The notes beneath the pieces were generated by a model. It did not search any database. It had not been told where the DNA came from and worked only from the letters and a program-made list of their open reading frames with translations. A stretch of 64,000 nucleotides of DNA, taken from positions 1,612,001-1,676,000 of the forward strand of contig CM066288.1 of NCBI GenBank assembly GCA_033816765.1. Direction: 5' to 3'. The translations under genes were made by a program, and so were the position numbers. Of the stretch, positions 34,101 to 42,398 are shown piece after piece. How positions within the stretch are numbered: the first letter of the stretch is position 1; each line of letters starts with the position of its first letter. Source of the DNA: Nothopassalora personata (taxonomy: Eukaryota > Ascomycota > Dothideomycetes > Mycosphaerellales > Mycosphaerellaceae).

Positions 34101-35189
34101 GATTTCTACTTCTGACTTTACACGGTGGCCATCAGCGTCTCCCATCTCTACGTCTTCCCCATGCTCGGTAGGAGGCATCAAAGTTGCAGTGCCTGAAGTA
34201 CCTATGGTCTCACTGAAGCTCGTGGGTTGGACGATCCCCTTCTGAATTTGTCTCTGATGATTGGACCATGTGTAGTCGTATTTCCGGCATATGGTTTCGG
34301 CTGCGCTCTGGTCTATGTCAGAGTAAACCGTGGACTGAGACTCCCGCGCAGCAAAGTAGTCCTTCAAGGTCCCAGAGATAGCTGTTTGTGCTAGTTCTTG
34401 TGATGATTCCGCACTTTCCATCAATGCCTGCAGTTCCGCAGCTCCAGTAGATCCCAGGGAAGACAGATAATTGGACTCTATGTTCAGAGGCTGGAAGTCT
34501 CCACTAAACGACGTTGCAGCCGTGTCTAGTGTTTCAAAATGTGATTCATTGGACTGGAACGAGCTCTTCGCGAATGAGGTGTCGGCGAAGGAAGTGCTCG
34601 CCGCTGTTGAGGCAAATGAGGTCACTGCATTGGCAAGAGGAGGAGGCGGCTTGATGGGACTTGAGGCCGCCTTGCTACGCGACTTGATGCTTGGTTTTGA
34701 AACGGCAAAGTGCTGCTTCATGGTCCTCGCCACTGGCGTAGGTGGTGATGGGCCACTGTAAGGTTGTGTCGAGTCTGGCTCCTTCGAGGTCTCGGGAATC
34801 TTCCGAGGAGGGGCACACATCCTCTTCGCGGCATCCGTCGGACCTTTGAGGATGTCGCGCAGCAGCTCCAGTCTTGTTGATCGTAGTTGTACGTGGAGTG
34901 TTGGGAAGGTCTGAAAGAATGTGCTGATAGCAGACTCCAGGGCAGCTTGGTCTTTCCACCAGAGTAAGTGATACTGCTTGAAGACGTAGGTGCCCAGGTC
35001 GTCAGCAGACTCTTCTGGTGAAGCATTTGCAGGTGGAGACTTCGCTGGCGAGGACGTCTCATTGTATGGAATCTTGATAGCAGCTTTGCGACAAAGGTCC
35101 TCCAGGTCCTCCTTCAGATGTTTGGGATTGGCATTGCGAGGGACGGGTGCCGGAGGTTTCATAGCAGTGGACCTGCGCTTCCTCGCCAT
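31149..35189 (-). CDS. RNA-dependent RNA polymerase (RNA silencing)
   Basis: Single long exon, 1346 residues: a cellular eukaryotic RdRP of the QDE-1/SAD-1/RRP-3 class that converts aberrant single-stranded RNA into dsRNA for Dicer in quelling-type silencing. The metal-binding catalytic loop DYDGD, in GKLQGGDYDGDTFWLCWEPS, lies near residue 980 and is intact. Flanking family blocks are CSRNPSMAGSDMQKLRALY, VVVFPSQGMRPLAGKLQGG, GRIFGAKGIWYIS and MSDGCSEISSWAMAQIAQTL. The N-terminal ~330 residues are Ser/Pro-rich and variable; the C-terminal ~170 residues are helical and end in a basic patch (KPRKRKRVEIVEE). I cannot fix the exact fungal subclass by eye. Presence of an intact RdRP implies an RNAi pathway in this organism. 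Confidence 0.93.
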   Translation of the reverse strand: MARKRRSTAMKPPAPVPRNANPKHLKEDLEDLCRKAAIKIPYNETSSPAKSPPANASPEESADDLGTYVFKQYHLLWWKDQAALESAISTFFQTFPTLHVQLRSTRLELLRDILKGPTDAAKRMCAPPRKIPETSKEPDSTQPYSGPSPPTPVARTMKQHFAVSKPSIKSRSKAASSPIKPPPPLANAVTSFASTAASTSFADTSFAKSSFQSNESHFETLDTAATSFSGDFQPLNIESNYLSSLGSTGAAELQALMESAESSQELAQTAISGTLKDYFAARESQSTVYSDIDQSAAETICRKYDYTWSNHQRQIQKGIVQPTSFSETIGTSGTATLMPPTEHGEDVEMGDADGHRVKSEVEIEEPPPKPRDHRKAHWRVADITKHGLTQLEIPECFHKLAFSTRWEAHRLLQTREIAAEDLKRRWSFPHSMASLYELATELEQEKGFCFERSFRDADNTDPRGRTFSAKLKWVPEGPNVFDLELQPLRKDITNVMQRKFGESRLLQVALPPLYNPEDESLKGQGYQIQSEFLQMLRSPQPLLGRRWQFFLVQPKKRRKSSDPDSIKAGMSTLFFFAVGGDLALPDCNLKDALNWALPFRENARQPACKAYARLDLSASRTYPTLAFDLTDVDYDVEDILSTNVPDDRRFEDPQLAHKFKEEFNPRRRIVMSDGCSEISSWAMAQIAQTLGLPEVPSVIQGRIFGAKGIWYISADQDTARTLDKPPGKHIRIANSQIKVRYPIDRVQEFGKELLTMNVVKASGPCRPSILHVGFMPLLEDRKVPALAIYDFVGPQVQVEMDDLLVSLETPLQLREWMAQQNEYYEICSRENGITTVAGFPWTRGEQIIQMLESGFHPKEDAYLAELVIEMVGNYLMLKRKNFKIHVPRSTTVIGISDPLGCLQPGEIHIGFSSPFRDYKAGISWMHLHGMNVLCSRNPSMAGSDMQKLRALYKPELAHLRDVVVFPSQGMRPLAGKLQGGDYDGDTFWLCWEPSLVGPFLNEPAPWHTDIPTPEQLGITKDTTTLGETVGNFPTESALANWLVACAASRMSQNLLGTVTLEWEKLVYHDNDIGSQRSQRLITLHDYLVDADKQGYRFDKSAWDSFKLREKIPQNLRTPTYRSFTSYDEEDGEKASSMVKYKVPPRIIDTILFDVIMPIVTDTKDKAFMVVKEHATPLDLHLVHFYRATLKLEERNHIIRAELNALKDKLGSVRELFRRGTKRKDNWDVTMSRCRQAYNAISPSRTDSASVIEWLRPQDNDMTMWDKFKASALANFEYGGSTPGRFMYNVAGEELCRLKANAVGRTRVVIMPQYLILKPRKRKRVEIVEELDNEYDMNESLFDDLTT

Positions 35190-35920
35190 CGTACTGACTC
35201 CGCGCGAGGATGCAGTGGTGGTCTATATGTATTCGGTGGTAAGCTCAGGAGCCGTTGGCAACAGCGTCAATGGCTGCTCGCGTATAAACAACTCAATGAG
35301 TTCGAAGCTAGAGCATTGGGCCGTCTGCAGAGGGTCGGAACGTTGGCGGAAAGAGCCGCGCGGTGAGCCGCGCGGACCTTAGACGCGTCGGCTGAGAAAG
35401 TCACACATCCTAATCGCCATCGTGACACGACGCACGTGTAAAGTGGTCTCACGTGATGCCAGGCGAAAGTAGACGAACATGATCATGGAATTTGTTAGCA
35501 GGGATTGCCACACATTGGCTGATATGGAGTACAGTGATCAAATGATCATGCGAAGCCGGACAGGTGGAAGTTGGGCGCCCATGTGTCAGCTCGGCGTCAT
35601 GCTACCGGTAAAGTGCAGCAGCGTGCGGGAGTCAGCATAGTGAGCCAGCCTGCCATTGTACATGGATTAAAGATGGACCGCTTGTGTCAGTAGGACCGGT
35701 TGTTCTCAAACGTTGTCGACACAACGTGCCATGTTAGCGTGGGGAGCAAACGACCGAATGGAGGAATAGCAGATGGGCGCCGTAAATCATGTCTAGCATT
35801 ACCTTCACCTAATGATGCCGAAATACCATCGGTGGATAAGAACGACCAGTTCTCCCTGCGGTGGGTATGCAAATCTTCGTCATTTTTCGCCTTATTCTCC
35901 CTTCGTACGCTGGACTTCGC
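35190..35920. other. intergenic, RdRP promoter and TCTP 3' flank
   Basis: No gene supported. The GAGCCGCGCGG-type GC-rich stretch near 35345-35380 lies upstream of RdRP. A 96-codon plus frame (35700-35990) overlaps the TCTP last exon on the other strand and is a shadow. Confidence 0.4.
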
Positions 35921-36581
35921 TCAAACCTTCGTCTCGGTGAGACCGTGCTTCCAGACTGTGACGTATGGGGTGACACCATCCTCGCGGTAGTTGAGAAGGA
36001 TGACCCTGCAAGTCAGTCAGTATGAATACCCACGTCGACGAGATTGCCGCACTACTCACATTCCGTCTGGGTCCATGGTCTCGCCGATGAGGAACTCGTA
36101 ATCCTTGAAGTTGGCGATGATCTTCTTGGCGTATGCCGCAGCACCCTTCTCGAACTCGGCGATCGTCTCGTCGCTTGCACCGTTGGACTGCATTGCTGTC
36201 TTGACCTTCTTCATGTACTGCTTGAGATGGCCGACGTAGCCCTTCTTGTCGAAGTTGGTCTCATTGAGACGGAAAGAGTGGACAACGTCAATGACCTGCT
36301 GTGCCTGATCGTCGGCCTCGTCGCCATCACCGCCCTCTGCAGAAGCATTTGCGCCGATGTTGATCTCACCAACGCCGACGGTGATCTTCTTGCAGTCGGC
36401 CTCGTAGACGACGCCGTCGACTTCCTTGAGGTCGTAGGAGTCGGAGATGATCTCGTCACCGGTGATCACGTCCTGTGCATATGCTGTCAGTCGACGACCA
36501 AGAAATGAATGCCCCGCTACAACAACATTGCGGTGTAGCGTGCTCTGGCAGGATACCGGTACGTACCTTGAAGATAATCAT
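35921..36581 (-). CDS. TMA19: translationally controlled tumour protein homologue
   Basis: Three exons, 36581-36567 (15 nt, MIIFK), 36472-36060 and 36005-35921, for 170 residues, the usual TCTP length. TCTP is a conserved, abundant, growth-linked cytosolic protein that associates with ribosomes and elongation factors. Recognisable blocks are [38 protein letters not shown] (TCTP signature region), [15 protein letters not shown], and after the last splice [20 protein letters not shown]. The 15-nt first exon is fixed by GTACGT...GCACAG and the second junction by GTGAGT...TTGCAG; both are in phase. Start of transcription faces the RPS22 gene across a 605-bp shared promoter. The yeast homologue is TMA19. 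Confidence 0.95.
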
Positions 36582-37186
36582 ATTTGTATTTGCGGGTTGA
36601 GAGGTGTGAGAAGTTGTGGATAGCGTGTGTTGGTGGTCTCGAGCGGTCAAGGAGCGACAGTGCGGTGGTTGGTATATGTACTGGAAGCAGATTGAGGACA
36701 ATGGAGGAAAATGGTGGGGTTCAGAAAAGCGAGCAGAGGACACGGCTAATCCGATGGTGGCCACATGTGGCTCACGTAGAGCTCTGCGGATCGGCATGTG
36801 GATCTTGCTGTGGCTCGAGCAGCCAGATCTTCATGAAATAAGGGTCCGTGGCCGCCAAGGCCACGCGGAATATCGGGTTGAAACCGTTTCTTCAAGTCGA
36901 GAATTTCTCCTGACCAGCAGCTCCAGTCAACATCACAAGCTCGCCGCTGACATTGAGGTATGTCGCGACTCTCAGAAGACGTGCCCTTCAGGTAGCCGAG
37001 GTCTGCGCTCATTGCTCACCGCAATGACACCGCTGCACCTCTGTCGACCGAGCATGAAGAACCCTTGACGGTGGTCCGCACCGGAGGGCACTCTTTGCGC
37101 TCAGCATGGCTCTTGAAGGCTGACAACCACACCCGCAGACACCTCAGACCGCAATCGCGCATTGAGAATCTCACGACATCGCCAAC
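36582..37186. promoter_or_regulatory. bidirectional promoter TCTP / RPS22
   Basis: These 605 bp separate the divergent start codons of two growth-regulated translation genes. Shared nutrient or TOR-dependent control is plausible, but I do not identify a specific factor site. Confidence 0.55.
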
Positions 37187-37866
37187 ATGGTCAAGACTTC
37201 CGTCCTCAACGATGCGCTCAACGCCATCAACAACGCCGAGAAGACCGGCAAGCGCCAGGTCCTCATCCGACCAAGCTCCAAGGTCATCGTCAAGTTCCTC
37301 CAGGTCATGCAGCGTCACGGTAAGCTCGTCCGCGGAACAAGCGCCACACCTTTCAGCGCAAGAGGAGGATCGCCATCGAGCGGTGACACCGGGCTGATAA
37401 CTAGGCAATGGTCTCACAATGTTCCACGACCAACGCCCTTTAAGTGCTCGGGAGATTGAGATAATTTGGCGAGAATCTTACATGTGTTCGGATTTATCGG
37501 CTGAAGAGGCACTTTTAATTTCTCGCGACAACTGCTGACACAGTTTGCTGCAGGCTACATTGGCGAGTTCGAGGAGGTCGATGACCACCGCAACGGCAAG
37601 ATCGTCATTCAGTTGAACGGCCGGTACGTCGCAGCGATATCCCACCATGTTACTGCATCGCCTAACACCTTTGCAGCCTCAACAAGACCGGCGTCATCAG
37701 CCCACGCTACAACGTCCAGCTCAACGACCTCGAGAAGTGGGTCGTCAAGCTCCTTCCATCGCGTCAATTCGGCTACATCGTTCTCACCACCTCTGCTGGC
37801 ATTATGGACCACGAGGAGGCCAGGAGAAAGCACGTCGCCGGCAAGGTTATCGGTTTCTTCTACTAA
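37187..37866 (+). CDS. RPS22: 40S ribosomal protein uS8 (S22/S15a)
   Basis: Three exons, 37187-37319, 37554-37623 and 37677-37866, give 130 residues, exactly the family length. uS8 is a small-subunit protein that binds the 18S rRNA central domain. The sequence is highly conserved: [40 protein letters not shown] across the first splice, [20 protein letters not shown] across the second, and [20 protein letters not shown] then GFFY at the end. Splice sites are GTAAGC...CTGCAG (234 nt) and GTACGT...TTGCAG (53 nt). The first intron is long for this window; ribosomal protein introns in fungi sometimes host snoRNAs, but I see no unambiguous box C/D or H/ACA structure in it. Confidence 0.96.
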
Positions 37867-38930
37867 ATGGATTGAGCTGGAGGCTTTGTTGGCCTGCGGA
37901 TGGTAGCATGAGATCAGCGCGGCGTAAGCGGCTTCAGCTGCCTGGAATTGGAAGTCTTCATCGCTACATTGTGCCTTTCAAATTTCTGTACGTGCCTGCC
38001 TGTGCTGCCTAACTAACGGCAATTTTGGCCAAGGCAGGTTTCGTCTAGCTGAATATGCAACACTGAGCTACAAGTTCTCTGCCACCTGCCAGACATCTCA
38101 TCACACCAAAATTTGTGCGTGCTTCCAGTATTGCGCTGAGAGCCGCTGTCAGCACGCCTTTGCGACGACAACGACCACCATGTCCACCCACCAAACTCCT
38201 ACTTCTACCGGCCTGGCCACCATGCGAAGCAGAGAATCGTCACGGCGCTGCCGTCAACATGCCACCGGGTTTGGTTGGAAGCACATCACCTGCCAGTGAG
38301 CCACTTTCAGCCGACATTCTGGCTCCAGTGGGACGAGCGCTGGCCAAACTGGACGCATCACCCTCGAGAGCGCAAGAACAAGTACAACCTTCGCTATAGC
38401 CGGGAGAGTCTCTACATCAGCGAGACCGATCGTTTCAAGAATTTCATCAAATCTTAGACACCAGACAACAGAGACGCTCTCCAAACCATACACATTCTCG
38501 TGCAGCTCTTCTGGGTCGAGCAGATCGACGAGCTTTTCTTCAGTCTGCCAGTGGCGGCATGCCCGGGGTTCCACACGTGAAAGTGACTATACACCATATT
38601 GACTGGTGGAACTAGGAGTTTGACCAGAGTTTGGACATCTCTCCTTACAGGGTTGATTCACTACTGGCTCAGCCTTGGTTCATGGACTCAGTGAAGACGC
38701 TCGAGCTGGAGATAGAGACGCTGCGTGGCAAGGTCCCACAGATGTCGACGGGTACCGGGGTACGTGGTTGGGCCATATCTGGGCATGGAGAAGCTGGAGT
38801 ATCGCCTGCACAGCTGGGTGTTGAAGCGCCATGGCGCTCAGCAGTAGCCGCTGCATAGTCTCACGGCTGCGCACAGGGAGCTGTGCAGTGCGTTTCGAAA
38901 TGACAGACCGCACAGACATGCTGCGCCAGC
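37867..38930. other. gene debris, no intact gene
   Basis: Several short frames on both strands look partly coding, for example VDLLDPEELHENVYGLESVS on the minus strand (38254-38574) and LALQ-poor plus-strand frames near 38631-38858, but none starts at a good ATG with family features. I read it as degraded sequence. Confidence 0.35.
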
Positions 38931-39590
38931 CTACACCCTTGCCTCCTTCTTCTCCTCCCACCACTGAACCACAACCCTCCGACCCGGTCCCAGTACGAAT
39001 CTCTCCACAGTCGGCTCCTCATCCAAACCATCATCCTTCTCCACAGGCGACTCGACGCGACCGGCCACCTTCTCACTCTCCTCCTGCTGCATTTCCCTCT
39101 TCTCCCTCTCTCGCCAAATCTCGGCCCTCAACCTCCCCTTCAGCTCCGCCAAAACTCTTAACCTCACCCCATTATCCAAACTCTTCTGCGCCACGAGCCT
39201 CTTCCTCACCGGATCGCCCTATAACCCTCATATCAGCCAAAAATCCCCCATCACCTCATCACAAGCTGCACGACCTTACCTCGCCCCTCTCAAAAGCCAT
39301 ACTATCCCCCCTCCTCTCCTCCACTTCAAACTCCTTCCACGTCTTGCCACTCGCGAACGCGCGCTTAGCTCTACTGACGAAAGTATTCGCGATAGCGTAG
39401 AGGAATGCCGTTGGGGAGTCGTAGTAAGCGGGGTTACCGGCGAAGGCGTACCAGGCGTCTACGCTGTGGTCTGGGTCGGGTTTGGATCGATGTAATCGAG
39501 AAGATGTGGGGTCCGAAGAGGGAACGTGAGAGAGGGAAGTCGAAGTAAGTGGATTTGGATTGGTGGAAGTGGTAGGGGGCGCGGGCCATG
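38931..39590 (-). pseudogene. unknown gene, apparently split between frames
   Basis: Minus-strand coding-like sequence. From the ATG near 39590 it reads MARAPYHFHQSKSTYFDFPL, then SRSLFGPHI, and ends at a stop in that frame. A different frame continues from about 39500 with DPDHSVDAWYAFAGNPAYY, DSPTAFLYAIANTFVSRAKR and TWKEFEVEERR. A good intron follows (39279-39219, GTAAGG...TATAG) into the last exon, 39218-38931, rich in charged helices (RLRVLAELKGRLRAEIWRER). Between the first two blocks a third frame reads LDYIDPNP. Two indels or an undetected intron pair are needed to make one protein. I do not recognise the family. Confidence 0.4.
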
Positions 39591-41252
39591 GTTCGGGGTG
39601 GCGAGTTGGTGGACGAGTTGAGGGTCAGGATGGTTTAGACGCTAGATTATGCGCTGAGGTTTTGGTTCGTGTGCTCGTTTCTCTCTTATCCGTGAGTATG
39701 TGTGGCGTTGCGGCGCGTCGCAGAGCAAAGATGTTTTGAAGGAAAGTGAATGGCCTGCTGTTCTTCCTACGCCCAAACACTGCTTTCTCGCTTCTCGGAT
39801 AAGGATTTCTGGAGCTGTTCTGAACATCTCATCGTTCGTTGTTTTGTGTGATGCTGCCATGTGCGAAGCTAGTCGAGTAGCTGCGTTGCTTAGTTTAAGC
39901 TTGCTCACATGCGAAGTCTAAACTTCACCTTTAGGCGATATCCACGCACCTGATGTTTAGATGGTCTTTGCGTGGGATATCGGATGGCGTAAGAAGGACT
40001 TCGCCCTCGCAGTTCCAGGCAAACGATAATCTTTATAGCGTCCAACCCTCTGCCTTATCATGATTGGCATAACATCACCCCATCATCTCCATCTTCCCTC
40101 TTCTCTCTTCCCTCTTCCATCACCTCACCTCCGCCCATCCCCCTTCGATGCTTAGTCTATGCACACCACAAATCGCCGCCCATCCCACCACACCCACACC
40201 CATCAAACTCCGTAAACGTCTTGCAAGCCACCGGTCTAGCAAACTCAAAGACATCCCCCTGGATGGTCGAGCACTACAAAGAATCTGTTTATCAGCATAA
40301 ATCCCTTCGACATCGACATTCTGTGCTTATCTCACACAGTACGTATGTAAGTCATTCGCCTCGCAGTCTCCAGCACGATTTGAGCCGTGATTGCACCAGA
40401 GGCTGTATTCGGGGATTTGCCTCGCCACCATTGCCGTTGAGTAAATGGAGAGAAAGGCGAGGAGGAGGAGGAGGAGGAGGAGGAGGAGGAGGAGGAGGAG
40501 GAGGAGGAGGAGGAGGAGGAGGAGGAGGAGGAGGAGGAGGAGGAGGTGGTGGTGGTGGTGGTGGTGGTGGGAGAGCATGGTTGTGATGATTATGGTGGCT
40601 TTGATGATTTGGATGTTAGGAGGGTGGTCGATGTAGCAGATGTTGCAGATGTTGTACTCGGTCGGTATCTTGTGATTTCGGTGTGCTGTGAGACGGCGAG
40701 CGTCAACACTTCGGGATGATGAATCCGAATTGCTTGGACGATTTGGGTACATGGAACTGGGCAATCCCGAATTCTTGGTCTGCGCACTGGTGAATCTGTA
40801 TTTGCTTCATTAGGGGAATGCGCGGCCGCGAGTGGTAGATCCACTCGTACATAGGGTAACACGTTCCTCTTGATCGCCAGCTGATGATCGCTCTTCTCTC
40901 ATCAAAATTGCTGAGGAGATTAGGTAAGACGTAGCTCAGTTGGCAGATTATCAAACACTTTCTAGATCCAGCCAAGTCGCGGTAGCCTGTTTCTAGCCTT
41001 TGCGCCCACCTCGTCGTTTCGCGTCTCATTGGGATTGCATCGATTGTGAAGATGTCTCACGGCCGTCGCAACGAAACTGCTTCTTTCAGATATGATGATT
41101 CTTCGGCTCGTATCGGTTTTCGTCGATGAAGCTGCACGAAGCACTTGCCGTACTTCAAACACTACTCTCAACGCCCAGGCGCCTCGCTAAAACCATATCA
41201 AATGCTTAGGTTCCACGCCTCATGATCCAGACCGTTCAAATCCACAGGCCCT
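39591..41252. other. long intergenic region with microsatellite
   Basis: About 1.65 kb with no supported gene. Apart from the GGA/GGT repeat it contains CT-rich sequence (40090-40145) and short frames without motifs. Confidence 0.45.
40459..40570. repeat. (GGA)n(GGT)n microsatellite
   Basis: About 30 uninterrupted GGA triplets run directly into about 8 GGT triplets. The strand bias is extreme: the plus strand of these ~110 bases contains almost no C. Long open frames of single repeated residues here are artefacts of the repeat. Confidence 0.95.
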
Positions 41253-42044
41253 TCACCGCAACCATCTCAACACAAAGTAACAAAACACGATAAACAGCAC
41301 CACCCCACCCCAGAAGATAAACTTATCCTGCTTCGCCCTCCGATTTACCATCTTGATCGTATCGCCACTAATTCCCAGCGTCGCGCCGATATCATAAAGC
41401 TTCCTCTGCGTTCCTTTCAGCATCTCCCGCTGATCTCCCAAATTCGCCAGCACATCTCTCCCTCGCTCCAGATACTCATCCAAAACCTGATTTGAAGAGC
41501 TGAAGAAGTTGTTCTCTCTCAGCGCGTGGCTTTCTCTCGCTTGATCTGCCCCTAGGCCGTAAGGCGACTGGTATGACGAATATGAGTTGGGACCATTCTG
41601 GCCAGGCTGGAAGTTGGGATTCGTGGTGCGGAAGAGAGGATTGACGTTGTGGCCCGTGCCGCTTCTTGAGCTTATGGCAGCATCTGCGTAAGGGTTCTCG
41701 GGTGTCTGAGTTGCGTGAGGTCGTCGTTCGAAGAGGTCGTTGCGGTTTTGTGCTACTTGGGCTTGTTCGCGTTCGTGCTTGAGTTCGGCGAATCTGGAGC
41801 GGAATTCGAGCAGTTCGGAGCGGAAGTTGGTAATGCGGTCTTTGCCCTTTGCGGCTTTCTCGGGGACGAGGTCGTCGTTGACGCTGCGCTGGTAGTCGTC
41901 GAGGGTGCGGGAGAAGGAGGTTATGGATGTGGTGATTTGACCCTGTAGCGCTGTTGTGTTCGGGGAAGAACCGCTAGCGAGCGTGTCGAGGTCGGCGCGG
42001 ATGGCTTTGGACTGACGCAAGGCGGAGTTGTAGAGGGCCGACAT
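41253..42044 (-). CDS. BOS1: Bos1-type Qb-SNARE (ER-Golgi)
   Basis: Single exon, 263 residues. Bos1/GOSR2 is the Qb-SNARE of ER-to-Golgi COPII vesicle fusion, pairing with Sed5, Bet1 and Sec22. An N-terminal helical region starts MSALYNSALRQSKAIRADLD. An Asn/Pro/Gly/Ser-rich linker includes the NPF-like NPNFQPG. The SNARE motif lies at about residues 180-240 (FFSSSNQVLDEYLERGRDVL, then GTQRKLYDIGATLGISGDTI and MVNRRAKQDK), and a C-terminal membrane anchor follows (FIFWGGVVLFIVFCYFVL). The tail-anchored layout and length fit the family. It is transcribed divergently from the PTEN-like gene, with 354 bp between start codons. Confidence 0.9.
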   Translation of the reverse strand: MSALYNSALRQSKAIRADLDTLASGSSPNTTALQGQITTSITSFSRTLDDYQRSVNDDLVPEKAAKGKDRITNFRSELLEFRSRFAELKHEREQAQVAQNRNDLFERRPHATQTPENPYADAAISSRSGTGHNVNPLFRTTNPNFQPGQNGPNSYSSYQSPYGLGADQARESHALRENNFFSSSNQVLDEYLERGRDVLANLGDQREMLKGTQRKLYDIGATLGISGDTIKMVNRRAKQDKFIFWGGVVLFIVFCYFVLRWLR

Positions 42045-42398
42045 GGTCGTTGTCGTGGAGTTGTGTTATCGTATTCGAGGTTTTCATGTCGTAGATACGT
42101 GTTCAAGCGACATATCAATATTCACATGAAAGACACGTTGCTCGCGTACCCTTACCCCATACCCCGGGTCAGCAGTCAGCACGGCCCTGATGTCATCGCA
42201 GGGCTCAATGCACACCACCTGGTCGACAAGCGCGTCTGCTGATATTGGCAGATCTTCGTACGCATCCAATAACAACAAAAAGAACCGATGTATATCTGCC
42301 TCACGGGTATGCTGGCGAGATGAACAATATGACAGACTGCTGAAACGTGCTTTCCACTTGGTTGCTACAACGAAACATTCGACCAATCGACCACTACC

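Noticed and set aside
37320..37553. snoRNA in the RPS22 first intron
   Set aside because: TGATAA- and CTGA-like strings occur, but no box C/D or H/ACA arrangement with flanking stems is convincing, so it is not listed as a feature.
38831..39400. 189-residue Pro/Ser-rich plus-strand frame
   Set aside because: It lies antisense to the better minus-strand coding sequence and has only low-complexity composition.
40327..40764. Long frames encoding poly-Leu, poly-Arg, poly-Gly or poly-Trp
   Set aside because: They are translations of the GGA/GGT microsatellite and have no non-repeat coding sequence.
40931..40946. tRNA-like A box (GTAGCTCAGTTGGCAG), possible tRNA or SINE
   Set aside because: No matching B box, T arm or acceptor stem is found within tRNA distance, so it is taken as chance.
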